Positions 1 to 8,492 of a stretch of DNA of 64,000 nt are shown piece after piece (within the stretch, counting starts at the first letter, position 1; each line of letters opens with the position of its first letter). The notes under the pieces were generated by a model that was not told where the DNA came from, made no database searches, and saw only the letters and a list, made by a program, of their open reading frames with translations. The stretch covers positions 400,596-464,595 of the forward strand of contig NZ_WAEL01000007.1 in the NCBI RefSeq assembly GCF_011742925.1. The letters run 5' to 3'. The DNA is from Fibrivirga algicola (GTDB taxonomy: Bacteria > Bacteroidota > Bacteroidia > Cytophagales > Spirosomataceae). The position numbers and the translations under genes were made by a program.

Positions 1-57
1 GGTGAACGGATGAAAGTGGTTCTTCAACAGGATCACCTGCTGGAGTTAGTAGCCTAA
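1..57 (+). CDS. 3' end of a gene cut by the window edge (unidentified)
   Basis: Reading from base 1 in frame 1 gives 18 residues ending ...QQDHLLELVA followed by TAA at 55-57. The composition looks coding, but the piece is too short to assign to a family. It converges on the minus-strand gene at 81-797, with a GC-rich hairpin between them. It could be a chance open frame; the gene body lies outside the window. Confidence 0.4.
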   Translation, partial: GERMKVVLQQDHLLELVA

Positions 58-67
58 ACAGATTCAG

Positions 68-94
68 GCCGGGGGAAGCGCTACTTCTCCCGGC
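68..94. terminator. GC-rich hairpin between convergent gene ends
   Basis: An 11-bp stem (68-78 with 84-94, one G-T wobble, loop CGCTA) covers the stop codon of the minus-strand gene. No T-run follows on either strand, so it may be a weak or Rho-independent-like end, or only a structural stem. Confidence 0.35.
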
Positions 95-797
95 TCCATA
101 CTTCATTAACTGCGCCACCGGTTGAGCTTTTCCCGGTATGCTGCCAATCAGTGCCCGTCAGATTAACGGTAAACGTAAGTGATCGGCCCACGCGGCTGTT
201 ATCGCGGGAGAAAAAATCAATCGTTTCGGTGTATTGATTCCCATCTACCCGGTACGTACCTCCCCCGGTTCCCATAAACTGTTTTGTTTTCGGGTTAATA
301 GCAGCCCATTGAAAGCGGCTATCCGTCAGAAGCTTGATTGTTTTTCTGGGGCCTGCCTGCATCGTGGTTCGCTCTCCCTGCTCATTCACCCGCCTGGTAA
401 TTCGCCAGAGGCCAGTAAGGGAGCTTTGGGCTGAGGATTCAGTCATCCGATTTAGTACCTGCTTGCCGGACGTGCCCGTGATCGTCAGCCGGCCGCCCGT
501 AATGACCACGGGATACTGTTCTTCCTGTCCAACACGACTGCTGTCCTGCGAGTCGAATTCAACCATTAGCACCAGGTTTCCTGTATCGTTGCGTTGCCAT
601 GTTCCGCCACGGGTAGCTATAAATTTATCGGGGGTATAAGTTGTCTGCATCAGATATCCGTCTACAATCGTTAACAGCACCGATGCACTTGTGTTGTCAG
701 TGCCTGTCCAGGCACCCTCTAGCTTAGTCGCTGTTTGTGCAAACCCCTGTAGGCAACTGACTAAGAGTAGCAATAGACTAGGTACGTATCGTTTCAT
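81..797 (-). CDS. secreted protein with two related repeats, function unknown
   Basis: The 238-residue product begins with an export signal (MKRYVPSLLLLLVSCLQGFA). It could be cut by signal peptidase I before QTATK, or be a lipoprotein through the LVSC sequence; the sequence does not decide. The mature part seems to be an internal duplication: residues about 27-120 and 129-238 each start with L-x-G-x-W, continue with a G-G-T-Y/W strand, and carry a D/N-S-S/N-S-R-V-G motif. This suggests two small beta-rich domains of the lipocalin-like type common in Bacteroidota. The frame opens with GTG at 800 followed at once by ATG at 797; ATG is the better start. No enzyme motif was seen, and it stands alone on this strand. 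Confidence 0.75.
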   Translation of the reverse strand: MKRYVPSLLLLLVSCLQGFAQTATKLEGAWTGTDNTSASVLLTIVDGYLMQTTYTPDKFIATRGGTWQRNDTGNLVLMVEFDSQDSSRVGQEEQYPVVITGGRLTITGTSGKQVLNRMTESSAQSSLTGLWRITRRVNEQGERTTMQAGPRKTIKLLTDSRFQWAAINPKTKQFMGTGGGTYRVDGNQYTETIDFFSRDNSRVGRSLTFTVNLTGTDWQHTGKSSTGGAVNEVWSREK

Positions 798-910
798 CAC
801 TGGTCTTGGGTCTTGGTTGTAGGGTGAAAACGAAGCAGATAAGCCGCTTGTTTGCTTATTAAATCAATGAAACATCCGTACCTACTGATTAGGTGACGAG
901 CAGTATTCGA

Positions 911-950
911 ACATTTAGACAAAATTCTGCGTTTGTCAGACAAATGTCTA
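911..950. promoter_or_regulatory. probable antitoxin operator
   Basis: AGACAAA occurs at 917-923 and 938-944 and its complement TTTGTC(A) at 932-938. Two overlapping palindromes result: TTTGTC-A-GACAAA (932-944) and AGACA-AA-TGTCT (938-949). They cover the -33 element of the promoter that drives the Xre-RES pair, which is where an autoregulating antitoxin would bind. The binding is inferred. Confidence 0.5.
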
Positions 951-963
951 TTGCCTACCTTTG
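932..963 (+). promoter_or_regulatory. Bacteroidota-type promoter of the toxin-antitoxin operon
   Basis: TTTG at 932-935, a 20-base spacer, then TACCTTTG at 956-963 fit the TTTG-N20-TAnnTTTG consensus exactly. The antitoxin ATG is 13 bases further on, giving a very short leader. Confidence 0.75.
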
Positions 964-976
964 GGCAACGTAACCA

Positions 977-1369
977 ATGAAATGTATGGTAGTTCAGGAT
1001 CGAAACAGATTGGTGTTAGCCGCATTGCGGGGTGTACCGGCGCTGCTTTTCTTTGAAGTGGCGGACCAGACTGGTTATCGGCGGGAGCAGGTAGCAGAGG
1101 TATTTGATACGTCTCTGAAAACCTTTCAGCGGTATGAACGGGAGCAACGGAAGCTAAATCCACAGGATAGCGAAAAGATCCTTAAAATTCAGGCGCTTTT
1201 CGGCCGGGGAGCCGATGTGTTTGGTTCGGCCGAGGCTTTTCGGCGTTGGATGGATAAACCTGCTTTCGGGTTAGGTGGACAGGTACCGTTTGCGCTGCTC
1301 CATACTTCCGGGGGGATTGACCTGATTATGGACGAGTTAATCCGTATCGATTACGGTGATCTGGCCTAG
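977..1369 (+). CDS. Xre/MbcA/ParS-type antitoxin of a RES toxin
   Basis: The 130-residue protein has an N-terminal helix-turn-helix region (about residues 30-65, with TSLKTFQRYEREQRKL) and a C-terminal toxin-binding domain of the MbcA/ParS (DUF2384) type, with LFGRGADVFGSAEAFRRWM and a terminal L-I-M-D-E-L segment. In this family the antitoxin both represses its own promoter and blocks the active site of its partner. The toxin gene starts 3 bases after the stop, so the two are translationally coupled. A downstream ATG at 986 is a possible alternative start. The palindromes over the promoter fit autoregulation. Confidence 0.88.
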   Translation: MKCMVVQDRNRLVLAALRGVPALLFFEVADQTGYRREQVAEVFDTSLKTFQRYEREQRKLNPQDSEKILKIQALFGRGADVFGSAEAFRRWMDKPAFGLGGQVPFALLHTSGGIDLIMDELIRIDYGDLA

Positions 1370-1372
1370 TCT

Positions 1373-1822
1373 GTGGAAGTGTATCGAATCACCCGGGCCC
1401 TGTATACTGACAGGCTGGTAGCGTCGGGTGGGGCAGCCCGCTGGAATGCACGTGGTCGCTTCGTGATTTACACAGCGGGCAGTCGGGCACTCGCCTGTCT
1501 GGAAAACGTAGTGCATCGGAGCGGTGAGGGCTTGCAGGATTTATTTCGGGTTATGGTGATCGACGTACCTGACACGCTACCCGTAGAAACGATAACGCTT
1601 GCCGATTTACCACCCGATTGGTCCGATTACCAGAACTATGATGTCTGCCAGCAACGCGGCGAAATGTGGCTTCTCCGCGGAGCCAGCCCGGTGTTGCGTG
1701 TGCCGTCGGCGATTGTTACCCAGGAATGGAATTATTTGCTTAATCCAGCTCATCCCCAGTTCTCAACGATTGAGCTGGTTCGAACGGAAGCGTTTGCGTT
1801 CGACCCCCGATTGACGCGTTGA
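1373..1822 (+). CDS. RES-domain toxin (NAD-degrading type)
   Basis: The protein (149 residues) is a complete RES domain: an N-terminal VYRITR, then ARWNARGRFVIYTA, the helix A-L-A-C-L-E-N-V-V-H, and the C-terminal VPSAIV...NYLLNPAHPQF...FDPRL block. The Arg, Glu and Ser that give the family its name are all present. Characterised RES toxins degrade NAD+ by an ADP-ribosyl-transferase-like fold; activity here is inferred. The start is GTG at 1373, three bases after the antitoxin stop, which fits the short family N-terminus. Length is normal and nothing looks broken, so the module is probably functional. Confidence 0.9.
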   Translation: MEVYRITRALYTDRLVASGGAARWNARGRFVIYTAGSRALACLENVVHRSGEGLQDLFRVMVIDVPDTLPVETITLADLPPDWSDYQNYDVCQQRGEMWLLRGASPVLRVPSAIVTQEWNYLLNPAHPQFSTIELVRTEAFAFDPRLTR

Positions 1823-1852
1823 AAAACAGGCTATGTAGTTGTGTGTTTTTCA
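1820..1852 (+). terminator. AT-rich hairpin after the RES toxin
   Basis: TGAAAAACA at 1820-1828 pairs with TGTTTTTCA at 1844-1852, overlapping the toxin stop codon. The stem is weak and no long T-run follows, so termination is only likely. Confidence 0.35.
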
Positions 1853-2074
1853 GGCAATTCACTTGGTAACCAACTCAATGTCAAGCGGAAAAAGGTAAAT
1901 AAACAGCGGCCTATTTCGGTACTGTTTTAGAAAACGGATAATTGTATTTCAGTAAGAATATACTAGTGTTCCACGGTGACGAACGTACCTGGTAGGAGTG
2001 GAGTGAGCGTGGACCGTATACGCCCTTACAGAGTGGATTTGCGCGTTTGGTTTCACCGTTTGATGAAAATTTTG
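1853..2074. other. spacer before gyrA
   Basis: The gap between the toxin and gyrA is about 330 bases. Apart from the hairpin at its start, the gyrA promoter at its end and one ACGTACCTG word at 1983-1991, no gene or structure was recognised. Confidence 0.5.
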
Positions 2075-2082
2075 TATATTTG
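2051..2082 (+). promoter_or_regulatory. gyrA promoter
   Basis: TATATTTG at 2075-2082 matches the -7 consensus TAnnTTTG. Twenty bases upstream is TTTC (2051-2054), a one-base mismatch to the -33 TTTG. The ATG is about 70 bases downstream. Confidence 0.5.
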
Positions 2083-2153
2083 TATATAGCCCTCCCGTGT
2101 GAAACGGTGCGGCCAGAAATTGCAAATTTTCGCGAAATTCCCCCCTTCCGTTT

Positions 2154-4691
2154 ATGGCAGAACAGACTCCCGAAATGGAGAATCCCAACAGCATCGTTTC
2201 GATTAACATCGAAGATGAAATGCGTGGGGCATACATCGATTATTCGATGTCGGTTATCATCTCCCGGGCCTTGCCCGATGTGCGTGATGGCCTTAAACCC
2301 GTTCACCGCCGCGTATTGTTTGGCATGGCTGAACTGGGTGTAAACTATAACAAACCGCATAAAAAATCAGCCCGTATTGTTGGCGAGGTATTGGGTAAAT
2401 ACCATCCGCACGGTGACTCGTCGGTTTACGATACCATGGTACGTATGGCCCAGGACTGGTCACTGCGCTACCCGATGGTGGACGGCCAGGGCAACTTCGG
2501 CTCGGTAGACGGTGATTCACCGGCGGCCATGCGGTATACAGAAGCTCGCCTGAAGCGGATTGCCGATGAAATGCTGGGCGATATCTATAAAGAAACGGTT
2601 GATTTCCAGCCTAACTTTGATGATTCGCTGGAGGAGCCGACGGTCATGCCGGCCAAGTTGCCCAACCTGTTGCTCAATGGTTCGTCGGGTATTGCCGTTG
2701 GTATGGCTACTAACATGGCTCCCCATAACCTGATCGAGGTCGTCGATGGCATCAGCGCATTCCTGGATAATCCGGAGATCACCATCGACGAACTGATCAA
2801 GTTTGTTGTGGCACCTGACTTCCCAACGGGCGGAACCATCTTCGGGATGAGCGGCGTGCACTCGGCGTTTCATACGGGGCGTGGCCGGGTGGTTATCCGG
2901 GCCAATGCAACGATCGAAGAAAACCGGGGCAAGACGCAGATCATCGTAACGGAAATTCCGTACATGGTGAACAAATCGGTGATGCTTGAAAAAACGGCCG
3001 ATCTGATCAACGAAAAGAAGATCGAGGGTATCTCTGCCTTCCGGGATGAATCGGACCGTGACGGGATGCGTGTCGTGTATGACATCAAGCGGGATGCCAA
3101 CGCCAGTGTGGTGTTGAATAACCTGTATAAGCATACCGCCCTACAATCGTCGTTCAGTATTAATAACGTGGCGCTGGTTAAAGGCCGCCCGATGATTCTG
3201 AACCTCAAAGACATGATGCGCTACTATGTAGAGCATCGTTTTGAGGTAATTACCCGACGTACCCAGTATGAACTGCGGGAAGCGGAAAAGCGGGCGCACA
3301 TTCTGCTTGGGTTGCTGATTGCACTCGACAACATCGACGCGGTTATTGAACTGATTCGTTCGTCGAAAGATGCCGAGGTGGCCAAGAATGGACTCATTGC
3401 CAAGTTCGCGCTGTCTGAGATTCAGGCAAAGGCTATTCTGGAAATGCGCCTGCAACGCCTGACGGGTCTGGAGCGTGCCAAAATTCAGGGCGAGTACGAT
3501 GAGTTGATGGCGGCCATTGCCGACTACAATGATATTCTCGCCCGGGAGGAGCGCAAGCGTCAGATTATCAAAGAAGAATTAGCCGACCTGAGGTCTCGTT
3601 ACGGTGATCCACGCCGTACCCAGATCAATGCCCTGGGTGATGGTGATCTCGATGATTTATCGTTGATCGATGATGAGGAAATGATCATCACCATCTCGCA
3701 TGAAGGATACATCAAGCGGACGGCATTATCTGAATACCGGCAGCAGGGGAGGGGTACAAAAGGATCGAAGGGGGCTTCATCGAAAGATGGTGACTTCACG
3801 GAGTTCCTATACTCGGCCACGATGCACAATACGTTGTTGATTTTTACCCAAAAGGGTCGGATGTACTGGCTTCCTGTTTACAAGATACAGGAAGGTGCCC
3901 GTGACGCAAAAGGCAAACCATTACCGAACTACATTCAGATCGACAGTGATGACAAGGTCCGGGCGGTCATCAACGTGAAGAACCTGGATGATCCCGACTA
4001 CACGAAGAACAATTTCATTGTTATGTGTACTGAGCAGGGGACCATCAAGAAAACGTTGCTGGAGGCTTACTCAAATGTTCGCCGTACGGGTATTATCGCC
4101 ATTACCATTGACCAGAGCGACCAGTTGCTCGACGTAGTGATGACTAACGGTGATAATGATCTGGTGATCGCATCGCGGGCGGGTAAGGCGGTTCGTTTCC
4201 ACGAGACCCGGGTACGTCCGATGGGCCGTACAGCGGCTGGTGTAAAAGGTATCACACTCGACGACGAGGCGGAAGACGATCGCGTCATTGGTATGGTCTG
4301 CATTGGCCGACCAGATGCGCAGTTGTTGGTAATCTCAGAGAATGGATACGGCAAACGGTCGCCAATTGATGAATACCGCGTGACGAACCGGGGCGCTAAA
4401 GGCGTAGGTACGTTGAAGATCACCGAAAAAGTAGGTGCATTGGTCGGTATTCTCCAGGCTTCTGATAGCGACGACCTGATGGTGATAAACCGCTCAGGAA
4501 TACTATTACGGACACCCGTCAATGCGATCAACGTCATTGGGCGAAACACGCAGGGCGTGCGAATTATCAAGCTTCGTGAGGGTGATTCGATCTCGTCTGT
4601 AATGACCGTAGTACGCGACGAAACGGAGATAGCCGATGAAGCGCCGGAGGTTGATGTCCCCGTTGATCCAACACCTGAAGCAGCAGAATAA
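2154..4691 (+). CDS. gyrA: DNA gyrase subunit A
   Basis: GyrA carries the DNA breakage-reunion part of gyrase, which introduces negative supercoils with GyrB. The 845-residue product has the full winged-helix/tower region with catalytic Tyr128 in [10 protein letters not shown], and then the C-terminal beta-propeller repeats. The quinolone region reads [17 protein letters not shown], with Ser89 and Asp93 at the positions usually changed in resistant strains, so it looks wild type. The GyrA box is a variant ([11 protein letters not shown] near residue 530 instead of QRRGGKG). The tail is acidic. ParC is less likely, given the length and the complete propeller. gyrB is not in the window; gyrA stands as a single transcription unit. 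Confidence 0.95.
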   Translation: MAEQTPEMENPNSIVSINIEDEMRGAYIDYSMSVIISRALPDVRDGLKPVHRRVLFGMAELGVNYNKPHKKSARIVGEVLGKYHPHGDSSVYDTMVRMAQDWSLRYPMVDGQGNFGSVDGDSPAAMRYTEARLKRIADEMLGDIYKETVDFQPNFDDSLEEPTVMPAKLPNLLLNGSSGIAVGMATNMAPHNLIEVVDGISAFLDNPEITIDELIKFVVAPDFPTGGTIFGMSGVHSAFHTGRGRVVIRANATIEENRGKTQIIVTEIPYMVNKSVMLEKTADLINEKKIEGISAFRDESDRDGMRVVYDIKRDANASVVLNNLYKHTALQSSFSINNVALVKGRPMILNLKDMMRYYVEHRFEVITRRTQYELREAEKRAHILLGLLIALDNIDAVIELIRSSKDAEVAKNGLIAKFALSEIQAKAILEMRLQRLTGLERAKIQGEYDELMAAIADYNDILAREERKRQIIKEELADLRSRYGDPRRTQINALGDGDLDDLSLIDDEEMIITISHEGYIKRTALSEYRQQGRGTKGSKGASSKDGDFTEFLYSATMHNTLLIFTQKGRMYWLPVYKIQEGARDAKGKPLPNYIQIDSDDKVRAVINVKNLDDPDYTKNNFIVMCTEQGTIKKTLLEAYSNVRRTGIIAITIDQSDQLLDVVMTNGDNDLVIASRAGKAVRFHETRVRPMGRTAAGVKGITLDDEAEDDRVIGMVCIGRPDAQLLVISENGYGKRSPIDEYRVTNRGAKGVGTLKITEKVGALVGILQASDSDDLMVINRSGILLRTPVNAINVIGRNTQGVRIIKLREGDSISSVMTVVRDETEIADEAPEVDVPVDPTPEAAE

Positions 4692-4724
4692 ATCAGTAAT
4701 AGCCGCTTAAATACAGATCAGGAA

Positions 4725-4756
4725 GAGCCTTCGGATTAAACCGGAGGCTCTTTTTT
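4725..4756 (+). terminator. gyrA terminator
   Basis: A 10-bp stem, GAGCCTTCGG (4725-4734) with CCGGAGGCTC (4741-4750), is followed by six T residues. Confidence 0.85.
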
Positions 4757-4862
4757 CTGTCAAAATGCCGGGTGAAATGTGTATTTTCGCCCTATTGTTG
4801 AACAAAACTTAGTAATAGACTACATGGCACATCAAACGATGGCACATTCCATGACACATTCC

Positions 4863-6329
4863 ATGAAAACCATGATGGCCGTATCGGCTGCGACGCTTTT
4901 ATCAGTGTCAGCAATGGCCCAGAATAAAGCCCTTCTGTTTAAAGAACAGGGTGCTTTAGATAAAGCCAAAACCGAAATTGATAACAACGTCAACGATCCC
5001 AAACTGGCTACGAAGGCCAAAACGTGGGTGAGCCGTGCGCAGATCTACGAGGCGCTGGCGAATGATACTAAAGCGGCAGCATTAGACTCTAATGCCGCTA
5101 TGGTTGCGTATGACTCGTACAAGAAAGCACTGGAGGTAGAGCCTAATGGCAAAATGACGAAGGAAATCAACGATGCCCTGTCGGGACAGATGTTGTATTC
5201 GGCTATGATGAACCAGGGTATCCGGCGTTACCAGGCTAAAAGCTATGATGCAGCGTATACAGCAATGGCGCTGGCCGCAAACATCAATGTAAAAGATACC
5301 ACGGCACCTATGTACGCCGGTATCAGCGCCCAACAGGCTATGTCTGCGAAAGGAGAGGGGGCCAATCGCGCTGACTACATGACTAAGACGAAACAGCAGT
5401 TTGAAAAATATGCTGAGAACGGCGGTCGTGATGTAACGATTTGGGCGAGTCTGGCCCAGATGTACAACAGCGACAAAGAAGTCGACAAGGCGCTGGCCAC
5501 ACTGGACCGTGCTATGAAGATTTTTCCAAGTAACCGGGACTTGGGTACTACGCGCGTAAGCATCCTGCAGTCGTCTGGTCGTATGGATGAGGCAATCAAC
5601 AGCATGAAGGAGTTGTATGAGAAGAATCCGAGTGATGCTCAATCGGCAGTTAACCTCGGCATCATGTACGATAATACCTACGTGCGGTTGTCTGATGAAG
5701 CGAAAAAAGCGATGGACGACGCCAGGAAGGGTGGTAAGATGACGAAGAAACTGGCCGACGAGAAAGCGCTGCTGGAAACCTACATGAGCGAAATAACTCG
5801 TCTGACTGCGTCGATTAAGAAACAGCCAAAGAGTGTCGATCTAAAGCGTCAGCTAACGGATGTGCAGGCAAAAGTAGCCGAGCAGAAAGCTAAAATCGCT
5901 GAGGTTGATCAGCAGGTTAAAGCCGAGGCTGGAAAAGGTGTAGATGGTGCTGCTCTGGAAGCTAAAGCGACTGGTCTGACCAAGCAAGCCAACGAGACCA
6001 AGGCAATGGCCCGTGACTACTACCAGAAAGCCCTGAATACGGATGCCAACAATTTCGAAGCTAACTTTAACATGGGTGTTGGTATTTTCAACGACGCCGT
6101 TGAGATGAAGCGCGAAGTTGATAACATGAGCATGGCTGAATACTCGAAGAGCGGTAAAGAAGTTGAAGGCCGCGTATGTGGTAAGTTTAAGCAGGCGTTA
6201 CCATTCTTCCAGAAAGCAAAATCGGTGAATGGCAACGACACCTCGTTGAACAGTACGCTCGAGCAACTGGAAGGTATTCTCAAGCAATTTGAAGAGAAGA
6301 AAGTTGCTTGTGTAGACCCAGGTAAATAA
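4863..6329 (+). CDS. periplasmic tetratricopeptide-repeat protein
   Basis: From the ATG at 4863 the product has 488 residues with a standard signal peptide (MKTMMAVSAATLLSVSAMAQ, cut before or at Q). The mature protein is helical with several TPR units (for example around IWASLAQMYNSDKEVDKALATLDRAMKIFPSN and SAVNLGIMYDNTYVRLSDEAKKAM), a Lys/Glu/Ala-rich coiled-coil stretch, and a last TPR pair near the C-terminus. In-frame ATGs at 4824, 4839 and 4851 would add up to 13 residues of a Met-Ala-His repeat ahead of the signal peptide. TPR proteins are scaffolds; no partner is suggested by the neighbours. It is flanked by terminators on both sides and so forms its own unit. Confidence 0.8.
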   Translation: MKTMMAVSAATLLSVSAMAQNKALLFKEQGALDKAKTEIDNNVNDPKLATKAKTWVSRAQIYEALANDTKAAALDSNAAMVAYDSYKKALEVEPNGKMTKEINDALSGQMLYSAMMNQGIRRYQAKSYDAAYTAMALAANINVKDTTAPMYAGISAQQAMSAKGEGANRADYMTKTKQQFEKYAENGGRDVTIWASLAQMYNSDKEVDKALATLDRAMKIFPSNRDLGTTRVSILQSSGRMDEAINSMKELYEKNPSDAQSAVNLGIMYDNTYVRLSDEAKKAMDDARKGGKMTKKLADEKALLETYMSEITRLTASIKKQPKSVDLKRQLTDVQAKVAEQKAKIAEVDQQVKAEAGKGVDGAALEAKATGLTKQANETKAMARDYYQKALNTDANNFEANFNMGVGIFNDAVEMKREVDNMSMAEYSKSGKEVEGRVCGKFKQALPFFQKAKSVNGNDTSLNSTLEQLEGILKQFEEKKVACVDPGK

Positions 6330-6330
6330 G

Positions 6331-6368
6331 AAAATGAAGGGAGGCCGTTTTAGCCTCCCTTCATTTTT
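6331..6368 (+). terminator. terminator of the TPR gene
   Basis: A stem of about 14 bp joins 6332-6345 to 6353-6366 with arm core GAAGGGAGGC, followed by T residues. The T-rich and A-rich flanks would let it work in both directions. Confidence 0.85.
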
Positions 6369-6484
6369 ACGATTATTACTTAACATAATATAAATTATAA
6401 AACTAAATAGGTAGACGTTAGCCACTGCTCGTCCACAACATATCCACGTGAAACGTTAATGTATTACTATAGAGGTAGTTAGCT

Positions 6485-6521
6485 AAAAAACGCGCCATAC
6501 AAGCTGTATAGCGCGTTTTTT
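6485..6521. terminator. bidirectional terminator
   Basis: AAAAAACGCGC (6485-6495) pairs perfectly with GCGCGTTTTTT (6511-6521), with an extra inner ATAC/GTAT stem. The A-run and T-run make it symmetrical. It lies 50 bases past the end of the minus-strand lipoprotein gene and likely ends that transcript. Confidence 0.8.
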
Positions 6522-6573
6522 ATAGTGAGGATTTATCAGATTAAGTGGAGAACCGTGTTTTTACACCAGTAAG

Positions 6574-7665
6574 CTACTTAAAGTAAAAGCCACTTGGAAC
6601 AAAGCCAACGGTTACTGAATCGATACGAGTTCCGTTTGGTTGAAATCGTCTGACTACTCCCTTGCTGGTAGAGTCGCGTGAATAACCACCATAGATGATT
6701 CCCGAAGTTGGTTCGATTCCCAATCCGGTAAATGACTGGTTCAGGATAGGTCTATCAATGGAAATAGTTGCCGCATTGATAGGGCTTGCATACACAGCGC
6801 CTCTGAGAAGAAAATAGAGCATCTGGGTGATTGGATTAATCACCAGGTTTGACGGATTGCCCGTTAGAGGACGCCCGCCAATACTAACCCGATTTACGAC
6901 TTGTCTAGTTGTTGGGTTTATCCGAACAAGTTCAGCTAACGTTGTTCCACCGCCATTAGTTAGTGGCCGACCGCTGCAAAGTACATGTAATAGTCCCCCA
7001 ACGGGATCATAGGCGATTGACGTGGGTACGTCACCAACCGAGATCGTGGTTACCAGTTGATCTGTTGTCGTATTAATAATGGAGATAGTATTGCCTATCC
7101 CGGTTCCACCTGAATTAGCGACAAACAGTTGATCACCTACCACAGCCATCTGTTCGGGACCTGCATTGGTAGGAATCGCCTTTATAACTTTACGATCAGC
7201 CAGGCTAACCACGGCCACGCCTGGTGAAAGCGTTTTACCGCCCCAATAACTGATATATCCCTTCAGAAAAAGACCGCGTTGAGGTGGTGCTGCTACCATA
7301 TAACGCCCCTGCTCTACTCCTTCGTTGATAAATGAGATGCTTCGAAATGTACTGTTCTCGACAACTTCCACTTTATCACTATTGCTAACGATTAGGTAGC
7401 CTTTGCCATCAATTTCCGTATACGAACGCAGCAGATCCCCTAACGAGCGGTCATTGGCAGTGGAGAAGATATCTGGAATAGCTTGTTTGTCTCTGAGAAA
7501 ACTTACTGAAGCATTGTTTTTTCCTGATTGACCCGATTCCAGTACTACAACGCCTTTCTCATAAGGCTCTGTGCGTAGAGGATCTGTAATAGTACAGGAT
7601 TCGGAAAGGGCTAGAAGTGACAAGCCAATAGACAGAAAAGTAAACGATGAATGATGCTGTCTCAT
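6574..7665 (-). CDS. beta-propeller lipoprotein (YncE/DUF5074-like)
   Basis: The 363-residue product starts with a lipoprotein signal (SIGLSLLALSESC, Cys24 as the likely acylated residue). The rest is a run of propeller blades of the YncE/NHL type: VAVVSLADRKVIKAIPTNAGPEQMAVVGDQLFVAN and NTISIINTTTDQLVTTISVGDVPTSIAYDP are typical D-x-V/I-T-N-x-V blades. Similar Bacteroidota proteins (DUF5074 group) are surface or periplasmic lipoproteins of unknown ligand. The gene ends with YFK a few bases before the convergent terminator and has no close partner on its strand. No enzymatic residues can be assigned. Confidence 0.8.
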   Translation of the reverse strand: MRQHHSSFTFLSIGLSLLALSESCTITDPLRTEPYEKGVVVLESGQSGKNNASVSFLRDKQAIPDIFSTANDRSLGDLLRSYTEIDGKGYLIVSNSDKVEVVENSTFRSISFINEGVEQGRYMVAAPPQRGLFLKGYISYWGGKTLSPGVAVVSLADRKVIKAIPTNAGPEQMAVVGDQLFVANSGGTGIGNTISIINTTTDQLVTTISVGDVPTSIAYDPVGGLLHVLCSGRPLTNGGGTTLAELVRINPTTRQVVNRVSIGGRPLTGNPSNLVINPITQMLYFLLRGAVYASPINAATISIDRPILNQSFTGLGIEPTSGIIYGGYSRDSTSKGVVRRFQPNGTRIDSVTVGFVPSGFYFK

Positions 7666-7899
7666 AAATAGCGAATGAAATAGTAAAGATACCCGCTAAG
7701 TTGGTTGACTACTATCATTATTAACGGATTCAGACATCCCCCATTTCTACCAAGGCATTGTACATAGTAATTATAAAGATTGGCAATTAACTATACAATT
7801 AGTTTGAGTTCTATCCATAGTAAACTGTAGAAATAGGAAGAGGAGAATTGAACCGCCTTGAACAACTAAAAAGGTGGCGAAGTGGCTAATTGGTGAAAA

Positions 7900-8361
7900 T
7901 TAGGACGCTGGCATGTATTCACGGAAAGTACCGTCAGTGTAAAAGATCAGGATACGATCAATAATCTGTTTCGCTGAAATCTCCTGTTTTGGAATGACCG
8001 TTTCGTTGTAAGAGTTTATTTGATCAACAATACCAGGTGCCGGATCTGATGAGGCGGGCTGGAAGGACTTATGGGGTAGTTGTCTTGTGTTAGACGTCGA
8101 GTCACGCTGTGTCCTTGTGGTACTTAATGCTTGTGCAGGTGGTTCATCAGTTGACAATTGTCCATCTTCTTCAAGAAACCACTCATATGTAAATTCAGGA
8201 AAGCGGCGGACAATCTTCTGAATAATGTCAAGGCTGGGTCTGTTCCTGCCTGATAAAATGTGTGATATACTGGAACGTTGAACGCCAATATCATCAGCTA
8301 AATAGGAAGGTGACAAATTCTTGATTGTCAGCACCTGTTTAATTTTGTCATTAATTGACAT
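7900..8361 (-). CDS. XRE-family DNA-binding regulator
   Basis: Residues 5-60 of this 153-residue protein form a helix-turn-helix of the Cro/C1 type, with LADDIGVQRSSISHILSGRN as the recognition part and PSLDIIQKIVRRFPEF after it. This arrangement is close to the small XRE regulators of Bacteroidota that end in an unstructured Ser/Pro/Gln-rich tail; here the tail runs from residue 65 to 115, then a short hydrophobic C-terminal strand-helix (KQIIDRILIFYTDGTFREY) which may dimerise. Direct repeats of AATGTAAAT around its promoter suggest autoregulation. It is not part of a phage or toxin locus that can be seen. Confidence 0.8.
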   Translation of the reverse strand: MSINDKIKQVLTIKNLSPSYLADDIGVQRSSISHILSGRNRPSLDIIQKIVRRFPEFTYEWFLEEDGQLSTDEPPAQALSTTRTQRDSTSNTRQLPHKSFQPASSDPAPGIVDQINSYNETVIPKQEISAKQIIDRILIFYTDGTFREYMPAS

Positions 8362-8387
8362 GTGTAAAATGGATTAAGGTTGTTAAC

Positions 8388-8421
8388 AATGTAAATATAA
8401 GCCAAATATAATAATGTAAAT
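8388..8421 (-). promoter_or_regulatory. promoter and possible operator of the XRE gene
   Basis: On the minus strand TATATTTG (complement of 8403-8410) fits the -7 consensus, 42 bases before the ATG. It is bracketed by two direct copies of AATGTAAAT at 8388-8396 and 8413-8421, 25 bases apart. Operator function is inferred. Confidence 0.45.
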
Positions 8422-8433
8422 CAATAGGCCAAA

Positions 8434-8472
8434 CAAATAGCCCGGTTTACAAGTGTAAAACCGGGCTATTTG
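8434..8472 (-). terminator. dapD terminator
   Basis: A near-perfect stem of about 17 bp (8434-8450 with 8455-8472, core AAATAGCCCGG) is followed by a T-run on the minus strand, just past the dapD stop. On the plus strand it is less well placed. Confidence 0.85.
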
Positions 8473-8492
8473 TGTCGGTATTGGTTACAATA

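Noticed and set aside
2517..3134. 205-codon minus-strand frame inside gyrA
   Set aside because: His/Arg/Asp-rich antisense shadow of a highly conserved gene.
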